Positions 8,704-16,437 of a stretch of 39,535 bases of DNA are shown here, piece by piece. The first letter of the stretch is position 1, and each line of letters starts with the position of its first letter. Position numbers and translations under genes: made by a program. The notes under the pieces are model-generated. The model had not been told where the DNA came from. It saw only the letters and a program-made list of their open reading frames with translations, and made no database searches. The stretch comes from Selenomonas sp. (GTDB taxonomy: Bacteria > Bacillota_C > Negativicutes > Selenomonadales > Selenomonadaceae), in NCBI RefSeq assembly GCF_024693525.1, contig NZ_JAILKR010000142.1, forward strand, positions 1 to 39,535, in the 5' to 3' direction.

Positions 8704-8722
8704 TATAATAATAATCATTATC
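8704..8722. promoter_or_regulatory. Fur box before exbB
   Basis: The 19 bases match the classical Fur consensus GATAATGATAATCATTATC at 17 positions by eye. The site fills the short hutW-exbB gap and touches the exbB ribosome site, so iron-loaded Fur bound here could block transcription initiating or passing here. No convincing -35/-10 pair fits beside it. Confidence 0.72.
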
Positions 8723-8740
8723 ATAATGGAAACAAAAAAA

Positions 8741-10180
8741 TTAACTCTCTGCCATTTTCGCCATTATTTTCTCCCGCATTGCCGGGGGCATCCAAGCTGG
8801 CAATGACATCGGCTCTTCCTTATCCTTCATGACCACTTGAGCTGCTTCAACCAAACTCTGGGTCAGACTGATATACCAGAATTCTCCTGCTTTCGTCAAC
8901 CGATAAACGCCTAAATCCTCCGTCATCAACCCGCGCTGCTGCCAAAGAGTCAAAAGGATTTCCAACTCCTCTAAACGACAGTCCAGCATGCTGAGCCGCC
9001 GGAAGTCCACAAATCCCTTTTCCAAATCGGCGATGATGTTGTCGGCAGCCTGCTTTAACTTTGGTTCCACCTGCCGTGCTAACATCATCAGGGGCTTTTC
9101 CCCTTTGGCTCTAGCGGCATGATATGCCTTCAGCTCCCGAACCTGCATAAAGGTCAGGCCGCCAAAGTTGCCGCCAGCACCACAGCCGAAGGGATAGATA
9201 GCTGCACCGGTCTTGGCCAAAGTATTGTAGAGGCTTCGCTCCCGTTTGCTGCGCCGGAAATGGCAAAGGCTTAACCGCTCCACACCAGCAGCCAGCAAAT
9301 AGTCACGTGCCGCCACATACATATCCGCCTGCTCAGCCACCGTCGCACACGGCGGCACAGTGCCATTTGCCACTGCCTTATCCAACGGCCCGTTGGGAAA
9401 GACATTTAGCTGGTATAAATCCATGCCATCCACATTCGCCAGCTCCAGTGTCCTGACATCTTCCATCCACGTCTCCATAGTCTGCCCTGGCAATCCGTAA
9501 ATCAAATCCACAATTACCGTGACATCGTAGGTTTTCAGCAAAGCCAACCGCCTTAGCACTTCTTCCCGGGAATCAATGCGGCCCACCCGTTGACGCAAAA
9601 CCGTGTCAAAGGACTGCACCCCCAAGGAAATGCGATTGACACCATGGGAAAGCCAGGCTTCGATTTTCTCAGGCACCAAATCATGGACGCGCCCCTCCAA
9701 AGTCACCTCACAGTCTGGCACCAAGGAAAAACTGCGCTGAATTGCAGCCAGCAGCCGGCTGGCATTAACTGCCGACAAGGATGTAGGCGTTCCGCCGCCG
9801 ATAAAAACTGCCTTGATAGGCGTGTTGCGCAGCTGAACCGCTCCCGCTTCCGCCGCAATTTCTGCCACCAGGTCATCAACGTAGGCATCTTCCACTTCCT
9901 GCCGGCTGGCATTTTGGTAAAACCCACAGTAGAGACACCGTGTCTGGCAAAAAGGTATGTGAATGTAAACCGCGTGCTGGCTGCTAAGGTCTGCCGGCTG
10001 CTGCATGGCCGCCTGCCAAACCTGCTGTTGCCTGGCCGGCATTATCGCTTCACCAATCAATCCTGCGTGTACCACGCGCTTGTGGGAAAAGGCCTGATGC
10101 AGGGAGTCTTCCGTGTCCCGCCCTAGCAATGCCTGCCGTTTCTCTTGCGACAATCCCGTCAAATAAGCTTCTAACTTCAT
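8741..10180 (-). CDS. hutW: ChuW/HutW-type radical SAM anaerobic haem-degrading enzyme
   Basis: This 479-residue cytoplasmic enzyme belongs to the HemN-like radical SAM family that opens haem without oxygen, releasing iron and giving a linear tetrapyrrole (anaerobilin, as described for ChuW). The 4Fe-4S motif is Cys78-x3-Cys82-x2-Cys85 in HIPFCQTRCLYCGFYQN; the CGFYQN ending is typical of HutW rather than of coproporphyrinogen dehydrogenase HemN. The SAM-binding GGGTPT is at 128-133 and the LGVQSFD motif lies near residue 195. The C-terminus carries a winged-helix-like tail. It is the first gene of the haem locus, behind a promoter with two Fur boxes. The ATG at 10180 has GAGGG about 8 bases upstream. 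A HemW-type haem chaperone is a less likely alternative, because of the motif wording and the haem-uptake neighbours. Confidence 0.9.
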   Translation of the reverse strand: MKLEAYLTGLSQEKRQALLGRDTEDSLHQAFSHKRVVHAGLIGEAIMPARQQQVWQAAMQQPADLSSQHAVYIHIPFCQTRCLYCGFYQNASRQEVEDAYVDDLVAEIAAEAGAVQLRNTPIKAVFIGGGTPTSLSAVNASRLLAAIQRSFSLVPDCEVTLEGRVHDLVPEKIEAWLSHGVNRISLGVQSFDTVLRQRVGRIDSREEVLRRLALLKTYDVTVIVDLIYGLPGQTMETWMEDVRTLELANVDGMDLYQLNVFPNGPLDKAVANGTVPPCATVAEQADMYVAARDYLLAAGVERLSLCHFRRSKRERSLYNTLAKTGAAIYPFGCGAGGNFGGLTFMQVRELKAYHAARAKGEKPLMMLARQVEPKLKQAADNIIADLEKGFVDFRRLSMLDCRLEELEILLTLWQQRGLMTEDLGVYRLTKAGEFWYISLTQSLVEAAQVVMKDKEEPMSLPAWMPPAMREKIMAKMAES

Positions 10181-10206
10181 ACGAATGCCCTCAATCCTCC
10201 TAAAAT

Positions 10207-10221
10207 ATGAACAATGTTCAT
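10207..10221. promoter_or_regulatory. Perfect 15-bp palindrome in the hutW leader
   Basis: ATGAACAATGTTCAT is a perfect inverted repeat around a central A. It lies 27 bases before the hutW start, downstream of both Fur boxes and of the predicted promoter, where a repressor could block elongation. Its core has the form TGAA-N5-TTCA, as does the palindrome before ahbA at 11373. The binding protein is unknown. Confidence 0.45.
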
Positions 10222-10236
10222 TTTTGAATCTTATTC

Positions 10237-10255
10237 GTAATTGATAGTCATTATC
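10237..10255. promoter_or_regulatory. Fur box, downstream copy of the hutW promoter
   Basis: Fifteen of 19 positions match the Fur consensus. A 7-1-7 inverted repeat with one mismatch (TGATAGT-C-ATTATCA) occupies 10242-10256. It lies just downstream of the predicted -10 element. Confidence 0.65.
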
Positions 10256-10270
10256 ATTTACGCATGCATT

Positions 10271-10299
10271 ATATTATCATTAACGATAATGATTGTCAA
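10271..10299 (-). promoter_or_regulatory. Predicted hutW promoter
   Basis: On the minus strand TTGACA (10294-10299) is followed after 17 bases by TAATAT (10271-10276). The -35 is a perfect consensus and the -10 matches at four of six. The upstream Fur box overlaps the -35 region, the expected place for iron repression. Confidence 0.55.
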
Positions 10300-10303
10300 T
10301 ATC
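10285..10303. promoter_or_regulatory. Fur box over the hutW -35
   Basis: Sixteen of 19 positions match the Fur consensus, starting with an unbroken GATAATGAT. Together with the box at 10237 and inverted ATTATC/GATAAT arms at 10273-10290, it makes an extended Fur-binding region of about 65 bases. Confidence 0.7.
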
Positions 10304-10315
10304 TTTTACTGCAAT

Positions 10316-10363
10316 AAAAAAAGCCCGGCAGACCGAACATTATTTGTTCCTGTCTACCGGACT
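10316..10363 (-). terminator. Rho-independent terminator after ahbB
   Basis: A 12-bp stem (10322-10333 with 10352-10363, with G-U pairs) is followed on the minus strand by seven T residues. The loop can extend pairing through GAACA/TGTTC. It separates ahbAB from the iron-regulated hutW transcript. Confidence 0.85.
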
Positions 10364-10374
10364 TTTGCTCTTCT

Positions 10375-10863
10375 TTATTTTTCCATAAAATACCGCATCG
10401 AAGTTTTTTTCCATTCCTTTTTGGAATACAACATCGTATGCTCATAAACCTTGCACGCTTTTCCGAGTTCTTCCACAATGCGCTCACATTCTTCGCGGCT
10501 ATGGCCATGAACCATCGTATAAAGATTATACGGCCAATCCGGTGCTGTATTGCGGTCATAACAATGGGATACCGATGGACTTGCTGCCATTTTTTTTGCA
10601 ATCTCATCCAACTGCTCCGCAGGAACAGCCCAAGCCACCAAGACGTTGGCGCGGAACCCCACTTCCCGATGACGCAACACCGCTCCCATCTTACGGATCA
10701 CATTGCTCTCTTCCATTTTTTTCACGCAGGCCAGAAAGTCTTCTTTCGAGATCCCCACTTGGTCCGCCAGCACTTGATAAGGATCGGACACCAATGGAAA
10801 ATCTCCCTGAAGCGCCCGAACGACCTTCTTATCGAGTTCTGTCATTGCAACTTCTTGTGCCAT
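10375..10863 (-). CDS. ahbB: Siroheme decarboxylase subunit AhbB (Lrp/AsnC-like)
   Basis: This 162-residue protein is one half of the heterodimer that removes two acetate carboxyl groups from siroheme to give 12,18-didecarboxysiroheme, a step of the alternative haem and haem d1 routes. It has an AsnC-like helix-turn-helix at about residues 10-60 and a ferredoxin-like domain after it. The wording is that of the AhbB/NirDGLH family rather than of DNA-binding Lrp proteins: IRKMGAVLRHREVGF (about 56-70), the SHCYDR segment near 97-102 and WPYNLYTMVHG near 109-119. ATG at 10863 lies 21 bases after ahbA; its ribosome site is weak, so an internal ATG at 10845 is possible. A strong terminator follows. 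Confidence 0.88.
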   Translation of the reverse strand: MAQEVAMTELDKKVVRALQGDFPLVSDPYQVLADQVGISKEDFLACVKKMEESNVIRKMGAVLRHREVGFRANVLVAWAVPAEQLDEIAKKMAASPSVSHCYDRNTAPDWPYNLYTMVHGHSREECERIVEELGKACKVYEHTMLYSKKEWKKTSMRYFMEK

Positions 10864-10884
10864 TTCTCTTACCCCAACATCCCT

Positions 10885-11343
10885 TTAATGCAGCTTGAAC
10901 TGCACGTTGATTTTGTACTTCTTGTTTGCCTTCAGATTCAACAGATCTTCCACCCCAGGAAGAGCCTCCACCTCATCAAGAATCTTTTTCTCCGTCTCCA
11001 GACAAGGTGTCAGTAAGGTAAACCACAGATTGTAACGTCCCTCACGCTCATAGTTATGCGTAGCCCCCGGATACTGGTTGATAGCCTCTGCAACCGACTC
11101 CATATAGGCCGGATCCACACGCAGCGCGACCAATGTTCCCTTGTACCCCAGCTTGTTGGAATTAAAAAAAGTTCCAATCCGGCGCAGATACCCCTGCAGC
11201 TTCAAATGCTGCAGCCGGCTCAAAACAGTCTGCTCATCCGCCCCAAGCTGTTCGGCCAACACGGCAAATGGATGGCTGCATACCGGCAGATTTCCCTGCA
11301 ACAGGTTGAGTAAAGATTTGTCAAACGACGTAAGCTCTGTCAT
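10885..11343 (-). CDS. ahbA: Siroheme decarboxylase subunit AhbA (Lrp/AsnC-like)
   Basis: This 152-residue partner of AhbB has the same two-domain plan: a helix-turn-helix (about 6-55) and an alpha/beta domain carrying LRRIGTFFNSNKLGYKG (about 53-69), THNYEREGRYNLWFTL (about 95-110) and a basic C-terminus. A pair of such adjacent, different Lrp-like genes is the hallmark of siroheme decarboxylase; a transcription regulator pair is the main alternative. ATG at 11343 is preceded by GGGAGG at 7 bases. A perfect 13-bp palindrome lies in its leader. The enzymes acting before and after (precorrin-2 and AhbC/AhbD steps) are not in the window. Confidence 0.88.
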   Translation of the reverse strand: MTELTSFDKSLLNLLQGNLPVCSHPFAVLAEQLGADEQTVLSRLQHLKLQGYLRRIGTFFNSNKLGYKGTLVALRVDPAYMESVAEAINQYPGATHNYEREGRYNLWFTLLTPCLETEKKILDEVEALPGVEDLLNLKANKKYKINVQFKLH

Positions 11344-11372
11344 GGTATACCTCCCGCTTAATCCGATAGATA

Positions 11373-11385
11373 TGAATCAGATTCA
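11373..11385. promoter_or_regulatory. Perfect 13-bp palindrome before ahbA
   Basis: TGAATCAGATTCA is a perfect inverted repeat in the 55-base gap between engB and ahbA, 30 bases before the ahbA start. It shares the TGAA-N5-TTCA form with the palindrome before hutW. The position suits an operator, but no promoter elements could be fixed around it. Confidence 0.4.
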
Positions 11386-11398
11386 CATTTCTTTACTC

Positions 11399-12025
11399 TT
11401 ATTCTACCAAACTATCCCCAATAACGTCAAGCAAATCTGAACGCCCTTCATTTTTTAACGACGAATAGGGCAGTACGGGAACCTCAGCTATCCCCAACTT
11501 TCTCTTGATAGCCGCGATATTCTTTTGGCGGGCATTCTTGCCAATCTTGTCCGCTTTAGTGGCTACAATGAGTACCGGGATGTTGTTCTTTACCAACCAT
11601 TCGAACATCTCCACATCTGACGCCATGGGGTCATGACGAATGTCGATGAGCTGGCAGACAAATTGAAGCCGCGGTGAAGTCAGAAAATATTCTTCGATAA
11701 ACTTCGACCAAATCTTGCGCTTCTCCTTGCCGGTCTTGGCGTAACCATATCCCGGTAAATCCACGAGATAAAAGGCCTTGCGGCCTTCCACGCCTTCGAT
11801 TTTGACCCCGACTTCAAAGAAGTTGATGGTCTGAGTCTTGCCTGGCTGTGACGACACCCGGGCCAGGTTGTTGACACGGGTAAGGGAATTAATAAGGGAC
11901 GACTTACCCACATTAGAACGCCCGATAAAAACGATTTCGGGCAAGTCATTTTCCGGATACTGATCCGGTTTTACCGCCGAGGCTATATATTTCCCCTGCG
12001 TTATGATTACACGGTCTTTGGCCAT
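11399..12025 (-). CDS. engB: Ribosome-biogenesis GTPase EngB (YsxC/YihA)
   Basis: EngB is an essential small GTPase that helps assemble the large ribosomal subunit. The 208 residues hold a P-loop GRSNVGKSS (35-43), the G2 segment PGKTQTINFF (61-70), G3 DLPGYG (89-94) and G4 TKAD near residue 155. Length and motifs match the family closely. ATG at 12025 has GGAGATG upstream. It follows lon, as in Bacillus, but a terminator-like hairpin lies in the gap, so its share of the lon transcript may be limited. Confidence 0.96.
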   Translation of the reverse strand: MAKDRVIITQGKYIASAVKPDQYPENDLPEIVFIGRSNVGKSSLINSLTRVNNLARVSSQPGKTQTINFFEVGVKIEGVEGRKAFYLVDLPGYGYAKTGKEKRKIWSKFIEEYFLTSPRLQFVCQLIDIRHDPMASDVEMFEWLVKNNIPVLIVATKADKIGKNARQKNIAAIKRKLGIAEVPVLPYSSLKNEGRSDLLDVIGDSLVE

Positions 12026-12043
12026 TTTTTCATCTCCTTAGCG

Positions 12044-12111
12044 AAAAAAGCCATCCCCAAAGGGACGCCATCAGGCGCGGAATGCCAGTGCATCCCCGGG
12101 GGCGGCTTTTC
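12044..12111 (-). terminator. Hairpin between lon and engB, probable (partial) terminator
   Basis: On the minus strand AAAAGCC plus CCCC (12111-12096 region) can pair with GGGG plus GGCTTTTTT (12058-12044 region) around a long loop with internal pairing. The T-run after the stem fits intrinsic termination of lon. No separate engB promoter is visible in the remaining 18 bases, so leaky termination is likely. Confidence 0.55.
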
Positions 12112-12114
12112 TTT

Positions 12115-14421
12115 TTACATCAATGCAGTCTTTAATACCTGGTCCATCGTTTCCACCGGAACAAATTCCAGTTTTTCCCGAACGGATTCCGGAATATCCT
12201 CAATATCCCGTTCGTTATCCTTCGGCAGGATGATGGTCTTCATCCCCTCGCGATAAGCAGCCAGGACTTTTTCCTTGAGCCCGCCAATCGGCAGCACTGT
12301 TCCACGCAGGGTAATTTCGCCGGTCATAGCCACATCACTGCGAACTTTGCGGCCCGTCAGCGCGGAAACCATTGCAGTTGCCATCGTAATACCAGCAGAC
12401 GGTCCGTCCTTCGGGATTGCCCCCTCCGGCAGGTGGATATGGATATCTTCTTTCTCATAGAAATCCTCTGGCAGCTTCAGCTTATCGGAACAGCTCCGAA
12501 TATAGGTAAGGCCAGCCTGTGCGGATTCCTGCATAACATCACCAAGCTGTCCGGTCAAGATAAGTTTCCCCTTGCCTTTGAGCACCGATACTTCCGTAGG
12601 CAAGATCGTTCCCCCTACCTCCGTCCAAGCCATGCCGGTCACGACACCAACTTGAGGCTTTTTATTAGCCTTGCTGTCAACGAATTTAACCTTGCCGAGG
12701 AAATCCGTAAGGTTTTTCTTGGAAACCTTGATAGGAGCCTCTTCCCCCTCGACAATCTTACGGGCAGCCTTGCGGCATACCTGTCCGATGACTCGCTCCA
12801 ATTCCCGGACGCCGGATTCTTTGGTGTAATCCTGAATGATTTTGGCCAGCACACCGGCGCCAAAATGGATATCCTTTGCCTTGAGGCCATTCTGTTCACG
12901 CTGACGCGCCACCAAATAGCGCTTGGCAATTTCGAGTTTTTCCAGTTCCGTATAGCTGGAAAGCTGGATGATTTCCATACGGTCGCGAAGCGGGCGCGGA
13001 ATGTTGCCTAAATTATTGGCAGTGACAATCCACATGACCTTCGATAAATCAAAAGGAATTTCGATATAGTGGTCACTGAAGGTGGAATTCTGCGCCGGGT
13101 CCAACACCTCGAGAAGTGCTGCTGACGGGTCGCCATGATAATCCATGTTGATTTTGTCGACCTCATCCAACAGGAACACCGGGTTGCGGGTTCCCACATT
13201 GCGGATGCCTTCGATAATGCGTCCCGGCATTGCCCCCACATATGTCCGGCGATGGCCGCGAATCTCCGCTTCATCGCGGATACCGCCTAACGAAGCGCGG
13301 ATGAATTTCCGGCCGGTAGCTCTGGCCACAGAAGACGCCAAGGACGTCTTGCCAACGCCCGGTGGCCCGACCAGGCAGAGAATCGGCGCACTCTTATCCT
13401 TCGCCAGCTGATGGACGGCCAGATAATCCAAAATGCGGTCTTTGACCTTCTTCAGACCATAGTGATCATTATCCAAGATTTTCTGTGCCTGCTTGATATC
13501 CATAGTGTCTTCCGACTCTTGGCGCCAAGGCAGTTCCAGCAACCAGTCAACATAGTTGCGAATGACATTGTTTTCAGCATTCATGCCGCTCATGCCATCG
13601 AGACGGTTGATCTCCCGTTCTACGACCTTGCGGACCTCCTCAGGATAATCCCCCTCCGCCAGCTTTTCTCTGGCATTCTCAATATCGGCCATCTTACCGT
13701 CTTTGTCGCCCAGTTCTTCACGAATCGCTTTGATCTGTTCCCGCAGATAGTAATCCTTCTGGATTTTATCCATCTGCTTGCGAACCTTACGGCCGATTTT
13801 ATGTTCAAGCTGCAGGATTTCCAATTCGCGGGTCAATACCTCATAGAGCTTTTCCAGACGTTCTTTGATGTCCACGGCCCCCAAAAGTTCCTGACGGACC
13901 TCTAATTTGAGGTTCAAATGACTCGCAATAAGGTCGGCCAGCCGGCCGGCATCATCAATGATAGCTACGGATACCAGCGTCTCCGGCGGAATTTTTTTCG
14001 ACAGCTTAACCCATTCTTCAAACTGATGAACCACCGCACGATTCAAAGCTTCCATCTTCATGGAAGTGTCAATCTTATCCTTGAATTCTTCGACATCCAC
14101 TTCGGCATAAGTTTCCGTCTCACGGTAATCCCGGATAATCGCCCGATGCTGTCCTTCTACCAGAACGCGGACACTTTCCCCCGGCATTTTCACCAGCTGA
14201 CGGATTTCAGCCACAGTACCCACCGTATAGATATCTGCCAGGCCAGGCTTGTCCATCTCGGCATCGAGCTGGGCCGTCAAAAAGATTTCCCGGTCTTCGA
14301 CCATGGCCTGCTCCAAGGCTGCCATCGAACGCTCCCTGCCCACATCCAGATGAATCATCATGTAGGGGAAAACCATCATACCGCGAAGCGGCAGCAATGG
14401 CATGGTACGTGTTTGCGTCAT
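12115..14421 (-). CDS. lon: ATP-dependent protease Lon
   Basis: This 768-residue cytoplasmic AAA+ serine protease degrades misfolded and regulatory proteins. It has an N-terminal substrate domain (about 5-200), a coiled-coil linker (about 200-290), an AAA+ module with Walker [10 protein letters not shown] (352-360) and Walker B VFLLDE (415-420), and a C-terminal protease domain. The catalytic dyad is Ser675 in GPSAG and Lys718 in GGLKEK, 43 residues apart as in E. coli Lon. Length is normal for LonA. ATG at 14421 follows AAGGAGGG. It is transcribed after the clpX terminator, so it needs its own promoter, but none was clear. No CIRCE or CtsR operator was recognised. Confidence 0.98.
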   Translation of the reverse strand: MTQTRTMPLLPLRGMMVFPYMMIHLDVGRERSMAALEQAMVEDREIFLTAQLDAEMDKPGLADIYTVGTVAEIRQLVKMPGESVRVLVEGQHRAIIRDYRETETYAEVDVEEFKDKIDTSMKMEALNRAVVHQFEEWVKLSKKIPPETLVSVAIIDDAGRLADLIASHLNLKLEVRQELLGAVDIKERLEKLYEVLTRELEILQLEHKIGRKVRKQMDKIQKDYYLREQIKAIREELGDKDGKMADIENAREKLAEGDYPEEVRKVVEREINRLDGMSGMNAENNVIRNYVDWLLELPWRQESEDTMDIKQAQKILDNDHYGLKKVKDRILDYLAVHQLAKDKSAPILCLVGPPGVGKTSLASSVARATGRKFIRASLGGIRDEAEIRGHRRTYVGAMPGRIIEGIRNVGTRNPVFLLDEVDKINMDYHGDPSAALLEVLDPAQNSTFSDHYIEIPFDLSKVMWIVTANNLGNIPRPLRDRMEIIQLSSYTELEKLEIAKRYLVARQREQNGLKAKDIHFGAGVLAKIIQDYTKESGVRELERVIGQVCRKAARKIVEGEEAPIKVSKKNLTDFLGKVKFVDSKANKKPQVGVVTGMAWTEVGGTILPTEVSVLKGKGKLILTGQLGDVMQESAQAGLTYIRSCSDKLKLPEDFYEKEDIHIHLPEGAIPKDGPSAGITMATAMVSALTGRKVRSDVAMTGEITLRGTVLPIGGLKEKVLAAYREGMKTIILPKDNERDIEDIPESVREKLEFVPVETMDQVLKTALM

Positions 14422-14473
14422 ATTTATCCCTCCTTATTCGATATTTTCCATCCTTACATCAAACAATCTATAG

Positions 14474-14505
14474 CAAAAAGAACAAGGCGCTGCCATAGCA
14501 GCGCC
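14474..14505 (-). terminator. Terminator after clpX
   Basis: A perfect 7-bp stem GGCGCTG/CAGCGCC (14486-14492 with 14499-14505) is followed on the minus strand by TTGTTCTTTTT. It ends the tig-clpP-clpX transcript before lon. Confidence 0.75.
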
Positions 14506-14524
14506 TCCTTTTATTAAGCTGCCA

Positions 14525-15790
14525 TTAGGCAGTTTCCTCTTCGCTGTCCTTTGCTTTTTTCGCAACGGTCAGTACAGGGTCTTTCTTGGTGGTAACGACA
14601 TCTTTCGTCACGCGGCAAGCCGTTACGCCTTGAATCGACGGCACATCATACATTACATTGCGCATGATGGCTTCGATAATAGAACGAAGACCGCGAGCAC
14701 CAGTCTTGCGCTTAAGCGCTTCCTTGGCAATCTGGCGAAGAGCATCGTCATCAAATTCCAGTTTGACGCCATCCATATCCAGAAGCTTCTGATACTGTTT
14801 CACCAGAGCATTCTTCGGCTTCGTCAAAATGCTGACAAGGGCTTCTTCATCCAAGGATTCCAGCGTGACAACCACCGGAAGGCGGCCAATGAACTCTGGA
14901 ATAAGACCATGTTTCAACAAGTCCTCTGGCAAAAGCTTCCGCAGGCTGTCGCCTACACTGCGCCTGCGCTTGGACTTGATATCCGCACCGAATCCCATCT
15001 GCTTCTGGCCAAGGCGAGCCTCGATAACCTTCTCGATGCCATCAAAGGCACCACCGCAGATGAAGAGAATGTTCGTCGTATCAATCTGGATTAACTCCTG
15101 ATGCGGATGCTTGCGGCCGCCCTGTGGCGGAACCGAAGCCGTTGTACCCTCAAGAATCTTCAGCAGTGCCTGCTGCACACCCTCACCGGATACATCGCGG
15201 GTAATCGACGGATTTTCCGACTTGCGGGCAATCTTATCGATCTCATCGATGTAAATGATACCACGCTCGGCCTTTTCCACATCATAATCCGCAGCCTGAA
15301 TGAGTTTCAAGAGGATATTCTCTACATCTTCGCCTACGTAGCCGGCCTCGGTAAGTGACGTAGCATCGGCAATGGCAAAGGGAACATTCAGAATGCGAGC
15401 CAGGGTCTGGGCCAGCAGCGTCTTGCCGCTGCCGGTCGGCCCTAACATGAGGATATTGGACTTCTGCAGTTCAACATCTTCGCTTTTGGTGGAACCCATG
15501 GTAACGCGTTTGTAATGGTTGTAGACAGCAACAGCCAAGCTCTTTTTGGCCTCATCCTGTCCGATTACATACTGGTCAAGGGTAGCACGGATGTCCTTCG
15601 GTTTTGGGACGTCCTTGAGTTCTACCTCTACATCTTCGCTGAATTCCTCTTCAATGATTTCATTGCAGAGTTCAATGCACTCATCGCAGATATAGACACC
15701 CGGACCAGCAACCAGCTTACGCACCTGCTCCTGGGTCTTGCCACAGAAGGAGCACTTGAGCTGACCTTTTTCATCCCCAAACTTCAACAT
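14525..15790 (-). CDS. clpX: ATP-dependent Clp protease ATP-binding subunit ClpX
   Basis: ClpX is the hexameric unfoldase that feeds tagged proteins to ClpP. The 421 residues have an N-terminal zinc finger (Cys13, Cys16, Cys35, Cys38), then the AAA+ domain with Walker A GPTGSGKT (117-124), Walker [11 protein letters not shown] near 185 and the pore-loop GYVGEDV segment near 150. The IGF-like ClpP-contact loop falls in the KQMGFGAD stretch near residue 261. It lies 9 bases after clpP, starting at ATG 15790 behind GGGGG, so the two are co-transcribed. Confidence 0.98.
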   Translation of the reverse strand: MLKFGDEKGQLKCSFCGKTQEQVRKLVAGPGVYICDECIELCNEIIEEEFSEDVEVELKDVPKPKDIRATLDQYVIGQDEAKKSLAVAVYNHYKRVTMGSTKSEDVELQKSNILMLGPTGSGKTLLAQTLARILNVPFAIADATSLTEAGYVGEDVENILLKLIQAADYDVEKAERGIIYIDEIDKIARKSENPSITRDVSGEGVQQALLKILEGTTASVPPQGGRKHPHQELIQIDTTNILFICGGAFDGIEKVIEARLGQKQMGFGADIKSKRRRSVGDSLRKLLPEDLLKHGLIPEFIGRLPVVVTLESLDEEALVSILTKPKNALVKQYQKLLDMDGVKLEFDDDALRQIAKEALKRKTGARGLRSIIEAIMRNVMYDVPSIQGVTACRVTKDVVTTKKDPVLTVAKKAKDSEEETA

Positions 15791-15799
15791 GCCACCCCC

Positions 15800-16411
15800 T
15801 TAATCCTTAGATTCCGATTTTTTGCTCTTCTTTGGACGAACAATAACTTCGTCAACCAGCCCATAAGCCTTAGCTTCTTCAGCGGTCATGAAATTATCGC
15901 GTTCCGTATCTTTATTAACCTCTTCAACCGTTTTGCCGGTAGCATTCACGATGATATCGTTAATCACATCGCGGATGCGCTGAATCTCACGGGCCTGAAT
16001 CTGGATATCCGTCGACTGGCCCTGAGCACCACCAAGCGGCTGATGAATCATAATACGCGAATTCGGCAGGGCAAAACGCTTGCCCTTGGCACCTGCCGTC
16101 AGCAACAGCGAGCCCATGCTGGCCGCCTGACCGATGCAGATGGTCGATACGTCCGGTTTGATATACTGCATGGTATCGTAGATAGCCAAGCCAGCAGTAA
16201 CGACACCGCCAGGGCTGTTGATGTAGAGGTAGATGTCCTTATCCGGATCCTCAGACTCGAGGAACAGGAGCTGTGCCACGACTACATTGGCTACATTGTC
16301 ATCAATCGGACCGCCCAGAAAAATGATGCGGTCTTTTAGGAGACGCGAATAAATATCATAAGCGCGCTCTCCACGACTGGACTGTTCTACGACCATAGGT
16401 ACATAACTCAT
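15800..16411 (-). CDS. clpP: ATP-dependent Clp protease proteolytic subunit ClpP
   Basis: ClpP forms the two-ring proteolytic chamber used by ClpX. The 203 residues carry the catalytic triad Ser98 (GQAASMGS), His123 (MIHQP) and Asp172 (ERDNFM), at the standard spacing. A short propeptide-like N-terminus ends at the [12 protein letters not shown] stretch. ATG at 16411 follows a run of G residues 8 bases upstream. It sits 26 bases after tig and 9 bases before clpX. Confidence 0.98.
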   Translation of the reverse strand: MSYVPMVVEQSSRGERAYDIYSRLLKDRIIFLGGPIDDNVANVVVAQLLFLESEDPDKDIYLYINSPGGVVTAGLAIYDTMQYIKPDVSTICIGQAASMGSLLLTAGAKGKRFALPNSRIMIHQPLGGAQGQSTDIQIQAREIQRIRDVINDIIVNATGKTVEEVNKDTERDNFMTAEEAKAYGLVDEVIVRPKKSKKSESKD

Positions 16412-16437
16412 TGAAATACCCCCATTATCAGGGCTGC

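Noticed and set aside
10208..11385. TGAA-N5-TTCA palindromes as MetR sites
   Set aside because: They fit the MetR form, but no methionine genes are nearby, so I did not assign the regulator.
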